NCBI GenBank assembly: GCA_015179125.1
Contig: WHVA01000489.1
Span: 19,118-83,117 of the forward strand
Origin: Gautieria morchelliformis
Taxonomy: Eukaryota > Basidiomycota > Agaricomycetes > Gomphales > Gomphaceae
Direction: 5' to 3'
DNA: 64,000 nt
This document shows, piece by piece, positions 11,074 through 22,900 of the stretch. Under the pieces are notes generated by a model. It was not told the origin of the DNA and made no database searches. It worked only from the letters and a program-made list of their open reading frames with translations. Position 1 is the stretch's first letter, and every line of letters starts with the position of its first letter. The position numbers and the translations under genes were made by a program.

Positions 11074-13043
11074 ATGATGCCCCCCAAAGATGGGATGGAC
11101 GTTGATCCATCAACGTCCATAACACGAGCAATGGCCCCGAGACAGGGGGCCGCACACATTCTCCGTGCTCCAATAGACCAGGAGCACTGGATGATCGTGG
11201 GATGGGAGGATGCCCTCGCCATCGTCCACCCGGATGATTGCGCAGCATGCACGGACTACGCCGCGCACCTCAGGGCCGCACCGGCACCCGCAAGGTCAAA
11301 TTGCGGGACGAAGACATCGGCGACGCCGTCGATGCAGCCTGGGGATGGCTTCCAAGGGGCATTGGCGTGACGCGCAAGAAGAGCCCCTCCGGGACATCCA
11401 GACCTTAAAAAAGAGGTCAATGAGCTGGAACACGCGGTCGAAGACCGCGACAACGCGCTCGCAACCGAGCACGCCAGGATCAAGGAACTGGAGCAACAGC
11501 TGAGCACAGCCCAGCTCCAGGTTACCCTGGTCCACGCTGCCTCAAAAAGGCCGCGACATGACCCGGCCACGGACCCAGTGGCCGGGCCATCATCACTTCG
11601 CGCGACGGTACCTCTGCCGGCGCGCGCAACATCGGGACTAGCTCCCATTGTCGGTGCCGACCCCGACAACGACGACAGAAGGGCATAGCGCGCCTTCCAA
11701 CTCTGCTTACGGCGTCCCAGTTGGATGGGAGTCAGACTCGTCCATCTGGAAGACGTACGACCCGGAAAGGGCACAGAGGCTGGCAGAGCAGCCAAAGAAA
11801 AAGCGCGAGAAATTGCGCGGCTCCCCCCACACCGTCAATGGGCTAGCCATTGCAAGGAAAGCGCGATTAGCACTTACCTAGCGGCGTCATCGTCGCACAC
11901 TGTCAACACCCCGCCCTTCAGCAGGGGTAGCACAGATTGAGGCCCAGTACATCAGGCCTGGCGTGGCCCTGCCTCCACCAGCGGGGACAGTTCACCCTCC
12001 CTACCCGGGGGAGGGGACGCTCATCCCACTCGGAGATCCACCGATCTCCGAAACGGGCCTCCTACCACGGCCGGTAGGAAAGGCCCAACAGCATTGTACT
12101 CAATGGTACGACATCTGCCCGCTCGACGACCCACGCTTCGTCGAACTCATAGCGCGGGCAAAAGAAACGCCGCAGCTCACGCGTATGCGCGAGATGATCG
12201 GCGTATTCAAACGCATCGAGCGCGAACAGCGCCTCGCAATCCCAAAAGGGTTTGTCTCGTGATAGTGGGCGGTACCCCGCACGATATCACGGCCATCCTG
12301 AAGGGTTGGATACACAACCCTGAAGGAATCCCATCCGCCATCCGTGACAACGCGGATGGCACCTTCAACCTAGAGGACATGGACGTCTGGATGTGGTTGA
12401 AGGCCCTTGCGCCCCGGGTCAAAGGGGTCGCATCACCACTCAGGGCGAGGCTACTCGACCTATTCGGCTCGACAGACCAATGGTCGAACCTCGTCGATGC
12501 CAGGGAAGTGCTGACGCCTCAGAGCACCACCCTGCGGTTCTCCATCATGGGCCCATTCCCCGTGGGGGACGAGCCGGCCCCGACATCCCCCTCACCGAGA
12601 TCGGGAGATGGTTGGCCCACTACGTGGGGGTCACTCGCGAGCGAGTGGCACGCATTGAACATTATGTTCAACGCAGCATCACCGGCGCGGCATTCAGTGC
12701 CGCCGCCCGCGAGGGCCACCAAAAGGTCATTGAGACCAGCCATGTGAGGGCCGCAGTGTCGCGACCCCTCACTCACACTCAGCTCAACCAAGAGCTGGCG
12801 CGCTTCCGGTCCCCTCCTCAGACTGAGGACCCGGCCGTTGAGGCCATGCTCTGCGAGGACACTGGCCTTAACACCCAAGCGGATACCGCCGCTAGTGGTG
12901 AGGCCGACCAGCCTCACCCAATCACCACCGATGACGCAGAGGTGCCCCCGGAGGAGTCACGCGCTCCACCGGCCCCGTACGACGACGACGTCATCGTATC
13001 AGCCACTCTAGAGGGCTCACTCATGGATGACCTCTATGAGTAG
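11074..13043 (+). pseudogene. ORF3 of Gypsy-B, broken into several frames
   Basis: Starts MMPPKDGMDVDPS at 11074, after the integrase. Open segments are 10966-11370 (IVGWEDALAIVHPDDCAACTD), a coiled-coil-like stretch at about 11405-11520 (LEHAVEDRDNALATEH, IKELEQQLSTAQLQV), a basic KRPRHD near 11548, 11648-11881 (AYGVPVGWESDSSIWKTYD), 11963-12262 (IPLGDPPISETGLLPRPVG), a segment with WIHNPEGIPSAIRDN, and 12393-13043 ending SATLEGSLMDDLYE just before the polypurine tract. Gypsy-A and Gypsy-C keep matching segments, so this was probably one protein of about 600-660 residues. Its function is unknown. The coiled coil and basic patch allow, but do not prove, a protein- or DNA-binding role. Confidence 0.65.
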
Positions 13044-13067
13044 TAGTTGACCCCTATAGTTGTCTAT

Positions 13068-13079
13068 AGAGGGGGAGGG
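13068..13079 (+). other. Polypurine tract of Gypsy-B
   Basis: AGAGGGGGAGGG lies directly before the TG of the 3' LTR, where plus-strand DNA synthesis of LTR elements is primed. Gypsy-C has the same tract before its 3' LTR at 60259. Confidence 0.85.
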
Positions 13080-13294
13080 TGTAAATAACCCGTGTATCTA
13101 CATGTACATTAGTTATTACATAATCCCAGTGGGCCCCTTAGGGACCCACTGTATAGTTTATGCGTGGGAACTGGCCAGCGGCCCCCATCGCATCTTACTC
13201 TTACCTGTCACTACGTAGCATTCAGAATACCACTCATTGGTCAAGTTCTGTTGTGCCCTTGTGATACAAGGTCTTAAGATCAACATCCTTTACA
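13080..13294 (+). repeat. 3' LTR of Gypsy-B (215 bp)
   Basis: Runs from TGTAAATAACC to CATCCTTTACA, with TGTAAA/TTTACA inverted ends. It matches the Gypsy-C 5' LTR (55918-56130) over its whole length and the Gypsy-C 3' LTR (60259-60460) until that copy is cut. It contains an imperfect inverted repeat, AGTGGGCCCC then GGGACCCACT, near 13128-13151. Confidence 0.92.
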
Positions 13295-13452
13295 CTACAC
13301 CTCCACCTTCGGTTCCCCTGAACTGGCCCTCGCATCCTCAGTACGGTGCACATGCACCGTATTCCGCTGCGCCTAAGTACGGTGCAGGTGCACCCTACGC
13401 CACTGCCCCTCAGTACGGTGCACGCGCACCGTACGCCGCTGCCCCTCCCTAG
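13295..13452 (+). pseudogene. C-terminal fragment of a Tyr-Gly-Ala-Pro repeat protein next to the Gypsy-B LTR
   Basis: Immediately after the LTR an open frame reads PPPSVPLNWPSHPQYGAHAP and continues with three copies of a ~14-residue unit (consensus PQYGARAPYAAA), ending at TAG 13450-13452. The underlying DNA is a 42-bp tandem repeat with palindromic GTGCAC/GCGCAC cores. The open frame extends back into the LTR, but that part is element sequence. The simplest reading is the 3' end of a host gene into which Gypsy-B inserted. The gene itself is not identifiable. Confidence 0.35.
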
Positions 13453-14180
13453 ACCGTCCTGCATGAGGGAAGTAATGCTACAGAGTGATCAGGGCATATT
13501 GTTATTCAATTTGCTTGTAACACACTTCAAGATTTTCATGAATGTCTTTAACGGCGGCTGTTTTGACTTCATTTGCCTTGGGTCTCTCGCATCGCAATGG
13601 CTCCATTGCGGCCATGATGTAGTCATTCTATCGTTCTGTAATAATGACCAATGAGCCTGCGACAACCCCTGAATTCAGCCCTAGGAAAAAAAAAAACCAG
13701 AGGAAAGAGGAAGTTTGTACCAAGAAATCGCTATATCACTATAGCATTATTCAACGAGTTACCCATGTGATCCATCTATCTCCCGGCCACATGTCAGCAT
13801 GGATCCTCACTGATGTGGTGCGAGGTAAACTCGTCAATTTGAGTGGTCAGCTGGAGTGAGAGGCATACAGGCAACGCGTTGTTTGGCGAGGGTCACGTGA
13901 TATAAGCGTCCTCGGTCTTATGTAATGGTTTGCGCAAGAGCATAATTTGTGCCCCTCACTGCGAAAAGAATGAAATTCGTGCTATTTTGGCAACTGTAGT
14001 CGGGAGTAAGTAACACAAGTTGGTGGTTCCAAAGCAAAATCCTGCTCAATTCCAGAGCAAGGGGTCTGCCGGTATTGGCCCTTACTCGGGAAACTGTACA
14101 GCGTGACCTTGTGACATTGTCACGTCAAACTCCTTTCCCACAACGCCATGCATCTCCACTCTGTACGCCCCCATACCCTG
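13453..14180. other. No gene recognised
   Basis: Short unremarkable ORFs only, with an A-rich run at about 13684-13696. I see no transposon homology with the rest of the window. Confidence 0.4.
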
Positions 14181-14181
14181 T

Positions 14182-14265
14182 TGAATGCCCCTAAGTGGTT
14201 GGATTCAGGGTGTGGGCATATCCCTAGCAACTCCCTGGTTGAATGCCCCTAAGTGGTTGGATTCC
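14182..14265 (+). repeat. Two direct copies of a 26-bp sequence
   Basis: TTGAATGCCCCTAAGTGGTT followed by GGATTC occurs at about 14182 and again at about 14239, some 57 bp apart. The word CCCTG flanks the first copy and CCAGGGA follows the second. It could be a local duplication. Confidence 0.8.
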
Positions 14266-14691
14266 AGGGAGCTGTAAAGATGGGATATAGTCATTGTGGA
14301 TTTGTATCGTGCACATTTTTTTCGGGCACAACTTTGATATGACGGCCATCATGTGGCGGGGAGTGGGAGAGGGTTGCTGGACACATTGGCTCGCGAGGGT
14401 TGTCGAGGAGCTTGAGAGAGTGGGGAGGGGTTTGAGGTCAGAGCCACCGAGGCCAGTGAAGGGTTGGAAGACGACGTTGGGGATGGACCGTATGTCACGT
14501 TCCTGCTCGTACTTCACATTGAACTCCTTCAATAGCCCTGTTTCCAATAGCATACTCAGATATTCTATCACGAGCCCACGCAAATGTTGTCCAAACACGT
14601 GCCCAAGAAATTGTGGGTAGAACTGGGAGTAGAAATCTGGGTGCTGTATCATCTGCTCAAAGCGATATACTCCCTTTCTGAATGCAAACAT
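14224..14691 (-). CDS. Unidentified minus-strand ORF, 155 codons
   Basis: Open from MFAFRKGVYRFEQMIQHPDF to a stop near 14224. The first ~75 residues are rich in Phe, Tyr and Gln with a hydrophobic helix-like stretch (HLRGLVIEYLSMLLETGLL), and the C-terminal half is Ser/Pro-rich. The last ~15 residues come from the 26-bp direct repeats. I do not recognise a family. The composition of the N-terminal part looks protein-like, so it may be one exon of a host gene fragment. Confidence 0.25.
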   Translation of the reverse strand: MFAFRKGVYRFEQMIQHPDFYSQFYPQFLGHVFGQHLRGLVIEYLSMLLETGLLKEFNVKYEQERDIRSIPNVVFQPFTGLGGSDLKPLPTLSSSSTTLASQCVQQPSPTPRHMMAVISKLCPKKMCTIQIHNDYIPSLQLPGIQPLRGIQPGSC

Positions 14692-14699
14692 CTCTGTGA

Positions 14700-15198
14700 G
14701 CGTGTTGATCTGCTGCTCGGGTAGACCCGGACCTCCATTCTAGCCGGGCTATCCTGTCCACCCGGCTAGTGGTAATTCCACTCATCATGCAACGGCCGTG
14801 GGACTTAGGCCTTTATGACCATGTGCAGGAATCCCTGCCACATGTTCGTCAGGGTTGGGCAAGGGTCGTTTTTTTTTTTTCCGGCCCATCACGTTCACGC
14901 ATGCGGGCCGCTCTGGCCTTGGTCCCTTGGCACACCTCATAAGCTTCCAGCAGGTGAGCAGGCACCTACTGCTCGGCCAAAGGATGCATCCCTCCGTCGT
15001 TAGGGACTTGGAAGTGCAAAAGCCTTAGTCGTATGGGTCATCGCTGTCGCATCTGTGAGGGCACCCCATGCGTGCACAGTGCCCACACACCAAGAAGGGT
15101 CGGGACTACCTCAGCATGAGTTTGTCCTCCTTGCGACCACTAGCCCAAGTCTGAGACGGCGGTGGCCACCAGGGGCTTGGGCTACGTGAGCCACTGTG
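14700..15198. other. No gene recognised
   Basis: Non-coding to my reading, with a T run at about 14869-14882. Nothing matches other repeats here. Confidence 0.4.
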
Positions 15199-15199
15199 C

Positions 15200-18007
15200 A
15201 TGGGGGTGCCTGCCACCCCACAGCCCACTGGTTTGCCTGCAGGTGACTCACATTGTACGCCCGTAACTCCACGGCCATACAACCTGCGCCTCACACGCAC
15301 GCCCATAAAGAGGTATGACCACATGACATGTACTGTGGCTCCACGGTACTCTTCAGGTGACGCATCGCAGCATGTGGTGGTCGACCCTGCCCTCCTGGCC
15401 ATGGACGCCAGATCGGGGGTCAGTAGTGACGCCCAAGCCAAGAACGTGGCTGGTGTGCTCCAAGGGCCCCTGGCCCCCTCCACTCCCTCCACCCCTCAGT
15501 GCCCTGCGGGACTTCACCTGACCCCAGTCCTGGATCTTTCCCCCATCGGGGTCCCCCCTCCCAGTTCACCGCCCCCTTCATCTTCACCAGCTGGGACTCG
15601 TGTGCGTGTGAGCCGGAGAAAACCAGCGTATGGGGAGGTGGATGGCCTAATGCGGGGTTACTCACCTGGGGTGAGCCTGCGCATATGTGGCCAGTGACTG
15701 TTTCTAACCGCACACTTGATCAAGCCGTCCCACGCACCCGTCCCATCAAACCAACACAGACTGATGCAAACAAACGTGCTGCCCGGTTTGGTCACCTCGT
15801 GGTGGACCTGGCAATCAGAGTGCGTGGTCCACTGTACTTGCGGTCCGTGCCCCCCATTGATATTGCTACATACAGTGTGAGAGTCTTGCAGCCAAACTGG
15901 CTGCTGGCTATTCATGGGTGCGCATCACCCAGGGGCCAACCTACCTCCGGTTCATTACAGCAGTCCCAAACTGCGCCAAGAACATATGGAAGGAGCCGAG
16001 GAGCTTGGGAATTCGTTCCTCAATATAGCTACAGCCCTCCGGAATTCCTGGAGACGGGAGGCCGTCAATCTCAGCCAGACACTGAGTGAGCTCGAGGTCC
16101 AGCACAACCGAGTTCTAGTTGAAAAAGGCCAGGCCGAGGACCTCCTAGCAGCCTACGAGGCCATGTATGGGCCACTTGCGCACACGATCGAGGGTGGGCC
16201 TGCAGCCCCAAGGCAGCTGCCCTTAGAGGCCATGGGCGTGAATGGCCACCACGGCTCCTGATGCCCTCTCCCCATAGGCTGTCCCCTTCGTAACAAGGTC
16301 CTACAGGCCGGTTCATATTCCATACACTTCAAATGCCTGCTTCTACAGGGATTTTTATTTTCTATACACTTAAAAGGCCTTCAGGCCCGACGCTGTGGCC
16401 ATTGGAGCCCGTGGCATGATCCGAAGACCATGGCTCCAGATGACCTCTCCCCATAGTCTGTTCCCTTTGTAACAAGGTCCTTCCTACAGGGCCCGCCACA
16501 TTCTATACACTTAAATAATATGATTGGATTTCTTGGACTCTTCACATGGGGCATCACGTGCTGCCTGACCATGCTCACCGCAGCCCCCCCACCCCTGGAG
16601 AACCCCTCAATGGCACACCCAAATGGCCCCATGGGAGTCGAAGGCCTCGAGAGTGCCGTCCTCACCGCACGTGAGCACCTGCAGGTGGTTCAAGACAAGC
16701 ATCGCCGCCGTGTCAAAGGAGGAACCCAAAGTACGTTGGCATTCGTCACCTACTGGCATGGTGATGACCACCCCTTTCCTCGCAGAGGCAGTGGATGCGG
16801 CAGTGTCTGCGCTTGCGGCGGCTGAGGCACTATACGAGGATGCGGGGCTGGGTGCACAGGCACCCACCCCGGGGAAGCGGTCCACCCCCAGCCCCTCCCC
16901 CTCTGCAAGAGGGGCAGGTGAGTGCATCCATACATTACCTCTCTAAGAGATTTTGATTCAACTGCACCTGGTAGCCCCAGCAAAGCGCATCCGTGGCACC
17001 CTTGCGCCTGGGGTTGCCATGGAAGGTGGCAAGGGGGCGAGCAGTGATGAGGCTGAAGAAAGTGACAGTGCGATGGGGCATTCAAAGAGAGGTGTGTCCT
17101 GGATTTTTGAGTTTGGGCAGCACGTGCTCATTCTCGGTGAGGGGCCTCTGTCAAGGGCCTGGACCGCCCCATGCCATCATCATCCCCGAACTCGAAAAGC
17201 AGGCGTCAGGCATGGCACTTTGGAGGTGTAAGCTTGGAATTGCCTCTGTGCCACCGTACCTGACGTTCCATTTGGATAGTGCGGGGCCTCCATGCCATTG
17301 CTAAGTATAGGGCCGACCTCAGTCGGCCCGAACCCAAAGGGGTCAGGATCCCTGCAAACATTCGTCAAATGGCCACCAGCATCCAGGACTTTCTCCCTGA
17401 GGCTGCACTTACGAGCCGGGAGGTTTCCAGGGCATTTTTGACAATGAGCCGTGGAAACTTCCTATGTCCCTTGCACGCGAAGTTCACAAAAAAACGCACC
17501 GTCGTCGAGGAAGGAGCTTGGGGCTATTGGACCACAGGTATGCATCCCTCCGGCCCCTCCGTGAACCGGACCAAAACCCAGGCCCGCGATCGGCCTGATG
17601 GCTTTGCCCACTGTGGCTGTGACGAGGATGCCGTATTGTTCGAGTTTGCTATGTGGAAACGGTGGCAAGTACGAACCGAGCCCGCGGAGGATCCGAATTC
17701 CCAGCTCGAGTCCCTGCGAGGTCAGGTTATGGATCCGCGGTTGCATCTGTTTGTCAAAGCCACGTACGAGTGGGATACAGGCCTGGCCGTGCATGATTGG
17801 TGGGCGGGATCGGGCACGCAGGCTGAAGCAGCGCGTGCTCGCTGTCACAAGGTGATCGAGCTCTACCAGAGGAGACTTGCGGTGCTGTCGGATGATCCCG
17901 ACAACGAGTTGCATGTAAGTGCGCCCCAACGCTTCTTGACTCATGGGTCCTCACACCTTCCACTAGACGTGTTGATACATCTAGTGGCACCGCATGAGTG
18001 TCAATGA
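15200..18007 (+). CDS. Unidentified multi-exon gene or gene remnant, plus strand
   Basis: Several plus-strand open segments follow one another and look like exons. 15200-15697 is Pro/Ser-rich with PYNLRLTRTPIKRYDH. 15914-16261 is Glu/Gln-rich and likely coiled coil (LSQTLSELEVQHNRVLVEKG). 16600-16946 is Ala-rich with AVDAAVSALAAAEALYEDAG. 17279-18007, the longest, has PANIRQMATSIQDFLPEAAL, CPLHAKFTKKRTVVEEGAWG and several Trp residues. I could not assign splice sites with confidence or recognise any domain. It may be one lineage-specific gene or two neighbours. Direct repeats at 16.3-16.5 kb lie between two of the segments. Outer limits are approximate. Confidence 0.35.
16259..16517 (+). repeat. 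Direct repeat of about 80 bp, two diverged copies
   Basis: The copies at about 16259-16340 and 16437-16517 share CCTCTCCCCATAG, GTAACAAGGTCCT, ACAGG and ATACACTT in the same order. A third, shorter CTATACACTTAAA-type end occurs at about 16363. They do not match other repeats in the window. Confidence 0.7.
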
Positions 18008-19679
18008 TTTGGTATTGAAATTCGGCATCGAAACCCATATATACATATGACATGTATATACGAAAACATGTTAGTAAGGCCCACTAGAGCAATGTTACAA
18101 TCCCGCACCTTGATTGAGCCCACCAAATGCCTTTGGATCCTATGAAAAAGGAATGGAAATACAACTCGCCTCAAAGAGCGATCATGTCCATGAAAGTAGG
18201 TGCCGGGTAGTTATTATTCACCCGATGACTGGCTGCTGCCATTCCTCGTCCCAACTCGTAAGTGTATATCCCACCACGCCACCAGCCGGACCCGGCCCCT
18301 CTGCATCGTGCTTCTCATCCCAACTTGGACCTCTTAAGCCTCCCACCACCTTGCCATCCTCAGTGAAACCAGCATCCTTATGATGAGCATTTCATTGATT
18401 GGGTTTAATCATGGACAATAATCAGTAACAGGTGTGAAGGTTCATATGTATACCTTACCGTCAAAGATCATAGCCATCATCAATAGCGCAGGACTGAACG
18501 CTTGGAGCCATACCTTACTTGTGAGTGTCCATTATCTAACAATATTAGACTGGTATGATAACGAGCATGCGCCTGCTCGCCTCACCATGCAGGGATTCAG
18601 CAGTGCCCTGAAGGACAAAGCCGGTGACTCATTTCAGTGCTTTCTAGGACCTCTCCACACCTCAAGTCATAGATTCTGATGACTACAAAGTCCATGGATG
18701 GTTACGTGGACGATTTGAGCTCAACAAACCTGTTTCGTAGATGCCAGGATGGCATGGATGCATGGGCGTGGCAGGGCTTTATCAACGTGCCCATCAACCG
18801 AATCCATATATATCTGGCAGCTTCACGCAATCCGATGACATATATTACGCCGCAAAATACAAGGACATAAATGGGAAGTAAGGGAGATCGAACTTATGTG
18901 TTTTTTTCTATCAGATTTAACTATGGTACGAGAGCATTTTCCGGTTCATCGAACTTGAGCCTATGCTCATGGATGCGACTTTGTCCATTTCATCCTCGCC
19001 TTTGTTGACTATTTGATTCTTCTGCTCGCCTCTTTCCTCTTTGGTCAATTTTCTGCGCATCTCCACGCACGCCAGAGGATGATTGAGGCCCCCTGTGGCT
19101 GGCTGTGTAGACTGATTAACCAGTGCTGGCATGGTGAGCCGTGCATGATACACCCAGTTTTAACTAATGCACTTCGCGTTAGACACTCGGACAACACAGG
19201 AACGGTTCTTTCACATAACTGGGTCGATCTTAGCGGGTCTAGTATGCTTCACAATCACTATTTCTACACATGGTACTTGTGAGAGTCTACATAATTATTG
19301 AGCTGTATGTATCACTGAACGTTAATGGCTGCCTCACACCGCATGCACGGTTGCCTTGTCTAGGTGTAGACAGCGAGTGTCACTCGTTCGTCTACCTCAA
19401 CAACTTTGTGGTAGATTGGGAAGGGACATCGAATGTTAGTACTAGATCTTAGTAGTACACCACTGCGAAGGGCTATCTGCAAGGATCGTGACGATAGATT
19501 TCGTAGGAGAAAAGACCCCCAACTTGAACACTCAAGGTTCGATATCAGGGATCCAAGCTTTCGGCGAGGTGGGATGTAAATCAAGCCAAGTTACATTGAA
19601 ATGTAGCATTGGTTTTACAGTACCGGTTATTAATCTGGTTATTACAGGTATAGTAATATATCATTCTAGCTGTAGGTAG
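18008..19679. other. No gene recognised
   Basis: Short ORFs only, in moderately AT-rich DNA. The last bases (…TAGGTAG) are the insertion site of Copia-1a. Confidence 0.4.
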
Positions 19680-19902
19680 TGTTAGTAATCGGGACGATGA
19701 CACCGCCGAGGCAGAGCCGGCACGCACTTAGCCGGAAGTTCGAGAACGCTCTCGACTCCGGGTTGCTGGTGCACCGGCACCGCATCGGCACAGCAGCTCG
19801 AAGATATTAGTAATGTAACGGACATCATGTTTTGTATATAAAGGCAGACGATCTCAAGTAGATCGTGATATAACAGATTATTATTTACTCCTTCGTTCCA
19901 CA
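19680..19902 (+). repeat. 5' LTR of Copia-1a
   Basis: TGTTAGTAATCGG to CGTTCCACA. It differs from the Copia-1b LTRs at many sites, consistent with an older insertion. TATATAAA at 19835-19842 is the likely core promoter. The PBS-like GGTTATGGGACCC follows immediately. Confidence 0.93.
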
Positions 19903-19992
19903 GGTTATGGGACCCGCGCATAACTAAAGCTACTACAAATCTAGCTTACTCCAACTACACTCTACACTCCACCAACTCAATACCGATCGACG

Positions 19993-22900
19993 ATGTCGAG
20001 TAGCAATAACACGTACAAGATCGACCCCTTGAACGGGGATAATTACGCGGCGTGGCACTGGCGGCTCGAGTGGATACTCGATGATTTAGATCTGTGGGAC
20101 GTGGCTATCGGCAGGGAGACGGGACCGAGACCGGCAGATGCCGACAACGTCACTGCGACCGAGCAGCAGGAAATCGATGATTGGAGAAGGAAGGACAAGA
20201 AAGCTAGAAAAGAGATTTGCCTCAGAGTCGCCGATGAACAGCTAGTTTACATCAATCAGACAATGTCTGCATTTGCTGTATGGACTAGTTTACAAGTGAT
20301 ATTCGAATCTAAGGGAGCCGTGGGGATTGTAAATCTCCGAAGAGATTTCTTCCGGACACTTGGCGAGGATGGCACAAACATGGAGGAGCACGTACGCAAG
20401 CTCCGTGGCATTCAACAGGAACTGAATGCGCGAGGACATTACATCAGTGACACCGAGTTCTCGAACACGTTGCTGACGTCATTACCAGATTCTTGGTTGG
20501 CGTTTATTACAGCAGTAAACGCCAGTGGAGCCGGAACGACGGCTGATATATTAATAGCTCGAGTCCTCGATGAGGATTGAGCACGGAAAGCTGGATCAGC
20601 ACGGCAGACGGTGCTTAAGGCGCAACAGCGTCACAGGCCTAGGAAAGATGACTCAGGAGCAACAAAGGGAAAGTGCCGAAATTGTGGCAAGAAGGGTCAG
20701 TATGTAAAGGACTGCTGGGCGAAAGGTGGCGGCAAGGAGGGCCAAGCACCGAAGTGGTTCAAATCAGGGAACAAAGAAATGGTTAAACAAGCGGAAGAAA
20801 AGGACTTCGCGCTTGTATCTAAGGAGGTAGCATACAGTGCTATATCTGCATCCGACTGGCTAGCCGATTCAGTGGCAACAACACACATAGCCCAAAATCG
20901 AAATGATTTCACTAGCTATGCTGAGGACCCATCAGAAATTGAAGGAATTTCACCTGATGCAGTACTACATACACAAGGCCGAGGCACTATATACATGGAA
21001 TTCAAGGTCGGTGCCAAGACAAACACGATCGAACTACGTGACGTCAAGCATGCACCAGATGCATCGAACAACCTTATCAGTGTAGGGCGTCTAACTGATA
21101 AGGGCAACACGGCCACATTTACAGGCACCGGCGTCGAATTCAAATCACGCGCCGGAGTTATTTTTGCACAGGGACAGAAGCGTGGGAGGCTATTCTGTAT
21201 GAAGGCACGAGTCACTCAATCAATTGAGGCACGGGACTTTGCCGCAGCGGCAAAGGGATGGTCATGGGACAAATGGCACAGGATACTCGGGCACGTCAAC
21301 ATAAATTCTATAAAGATGTTGAAATCTAACGATCTAGTTACTGGACTTGAAATCGACAAGTCAAACGAGCCGAGCCAGTGCAAGGCATGCATACAAGGCA
21401 AACGGCATGTGGAGCCGTTCCCCAAAGAGCCGAGGACACTGTAGAACAGGTCGGTGACCTAACAGTATCCGATGTATGGGGGCCTGCCCAGACCGAGGGA
21501 CCATCACGTGAAAAGTACTTCTATTCTTTCACGGACATCAAATCTAGGTACACGGTCATTTATTTCGGGAGCGCCAAAGATGAAGCGCTCAAGCACTTCG
21601 AGACGTACAAAGCATTCCTCGAGACCCAAACAGGTCAGAAACTGAAGAGGTTTCGCTCAGATAATGGAGGGGAATATGTCAATAAAAATTTCAAGGAATT
21701 TTGTGCAAAATATGGCATTATTATGGAGACCACAGCTCCATACTCCCCAGCCCAGAATGGAATCGCCAAACGACTCAACCGGACCTTACTCGAGCACGCA
21801 CGGGCAATGATATTTGCCAAGAACCTGCCAAAAATACTCTGGCCCGAGGCCGTGGCTTACGCGTGTTATATCAAAAACCGATCACCCACGCGAGTGCTTG
21901 GAGATGACGCAACGCCGTTCCAGACACTATTCGGCAAGAAGCCGAACATAGCACGTCTAGAGGAATTCGGGACAAACTGCTGGGTTATGGTGCCGGATCA
22001 ACGTCGAGCCAAACTTGATCCAAAAGCAGAAGAACACATATTCGTCGGAGTAGCTGAACATGCAAAAGCCTGGAGGTATTACAATAAAGCCTCAAAGCAC
22101 GTTCAAATCCCTAGAAACATTACATTTGATGAAAATGACAATCGACTCTACCCTATCCCAGATAACAACGATGACGACACGGCACCGCTCGAGGGGAGCA
22201 CTCACCGCGCGAGCATGTGCCGGACCCGATCACATCTACCCCACAGACGTCATCACCCCAGACGATGCCCGTTCCTGATCCACCTGAACAAGCGCCAGCT
22301 CCACAGATTCGACGGAGCGCACGTATCACTCAAAGGCCAGATTACCGGAAACTGAATGATTCAGGACGCACCGAGCAGGTGTACATAATGAGAGAAATCG
22401 TCACTGAACCTGAGAATTACAGAGCGGCGGTATCACGTGATGATGCGGTGATCTGGGAGAAAGCGATGGAAATCGAAATGGATCAATATAAGACGCTAGG
22501 AACATGGGAATTAACAGAACTATCACCCGGATGAGTAGCTATTGGTTGCCGATGGGTATACGCTGTCAAAACGCAACCGGATGGACAATTCGATAAGGCT
22601 AAAGCAAGGGTTGTAGCTCAAGGATTCACACAGAGGCCAGGGATGGATTACTATGAAATAACCTCACCCATGGTCAAATTCGATTCACTACGTGTTCTAT
22701 TAGCCATCGCAAACATGCTCGATTGGGAAATCGAAATGATGGATGTCAAAGGCGCCTACCTCAATTCAACCATAGATGAGGAGATCTACATGCGCCAGCC
22801 TGACGGTTTTGATGATGGATCTGGACACTTTCTAAGAATATACAGAGCGCTCTACAGACTCAAGCAATCGGGACGAGCTTGGCATCAGTGCTTACGCAAA

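Larger units (their letters stand above)
8095..13294 (+). mobile_element. Gypsy-B: Ty3/Gypsy element, plus strand, 5' part missing
   Basis: Same family as Gypsy-A but in the opposite orientation. It begins abruptly inside RT after the S1 LTR. It then runs through RT, RNase H, integrase, chromodomain-like tail and ORF3 to a polypurine tract and a 215-bp 3' LTR. The 5' LTR, gag and the start of RT are absent. A TAG in the RT active site, an RT deletion and later frameshifts make it inactive. Confidence 0.93.
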
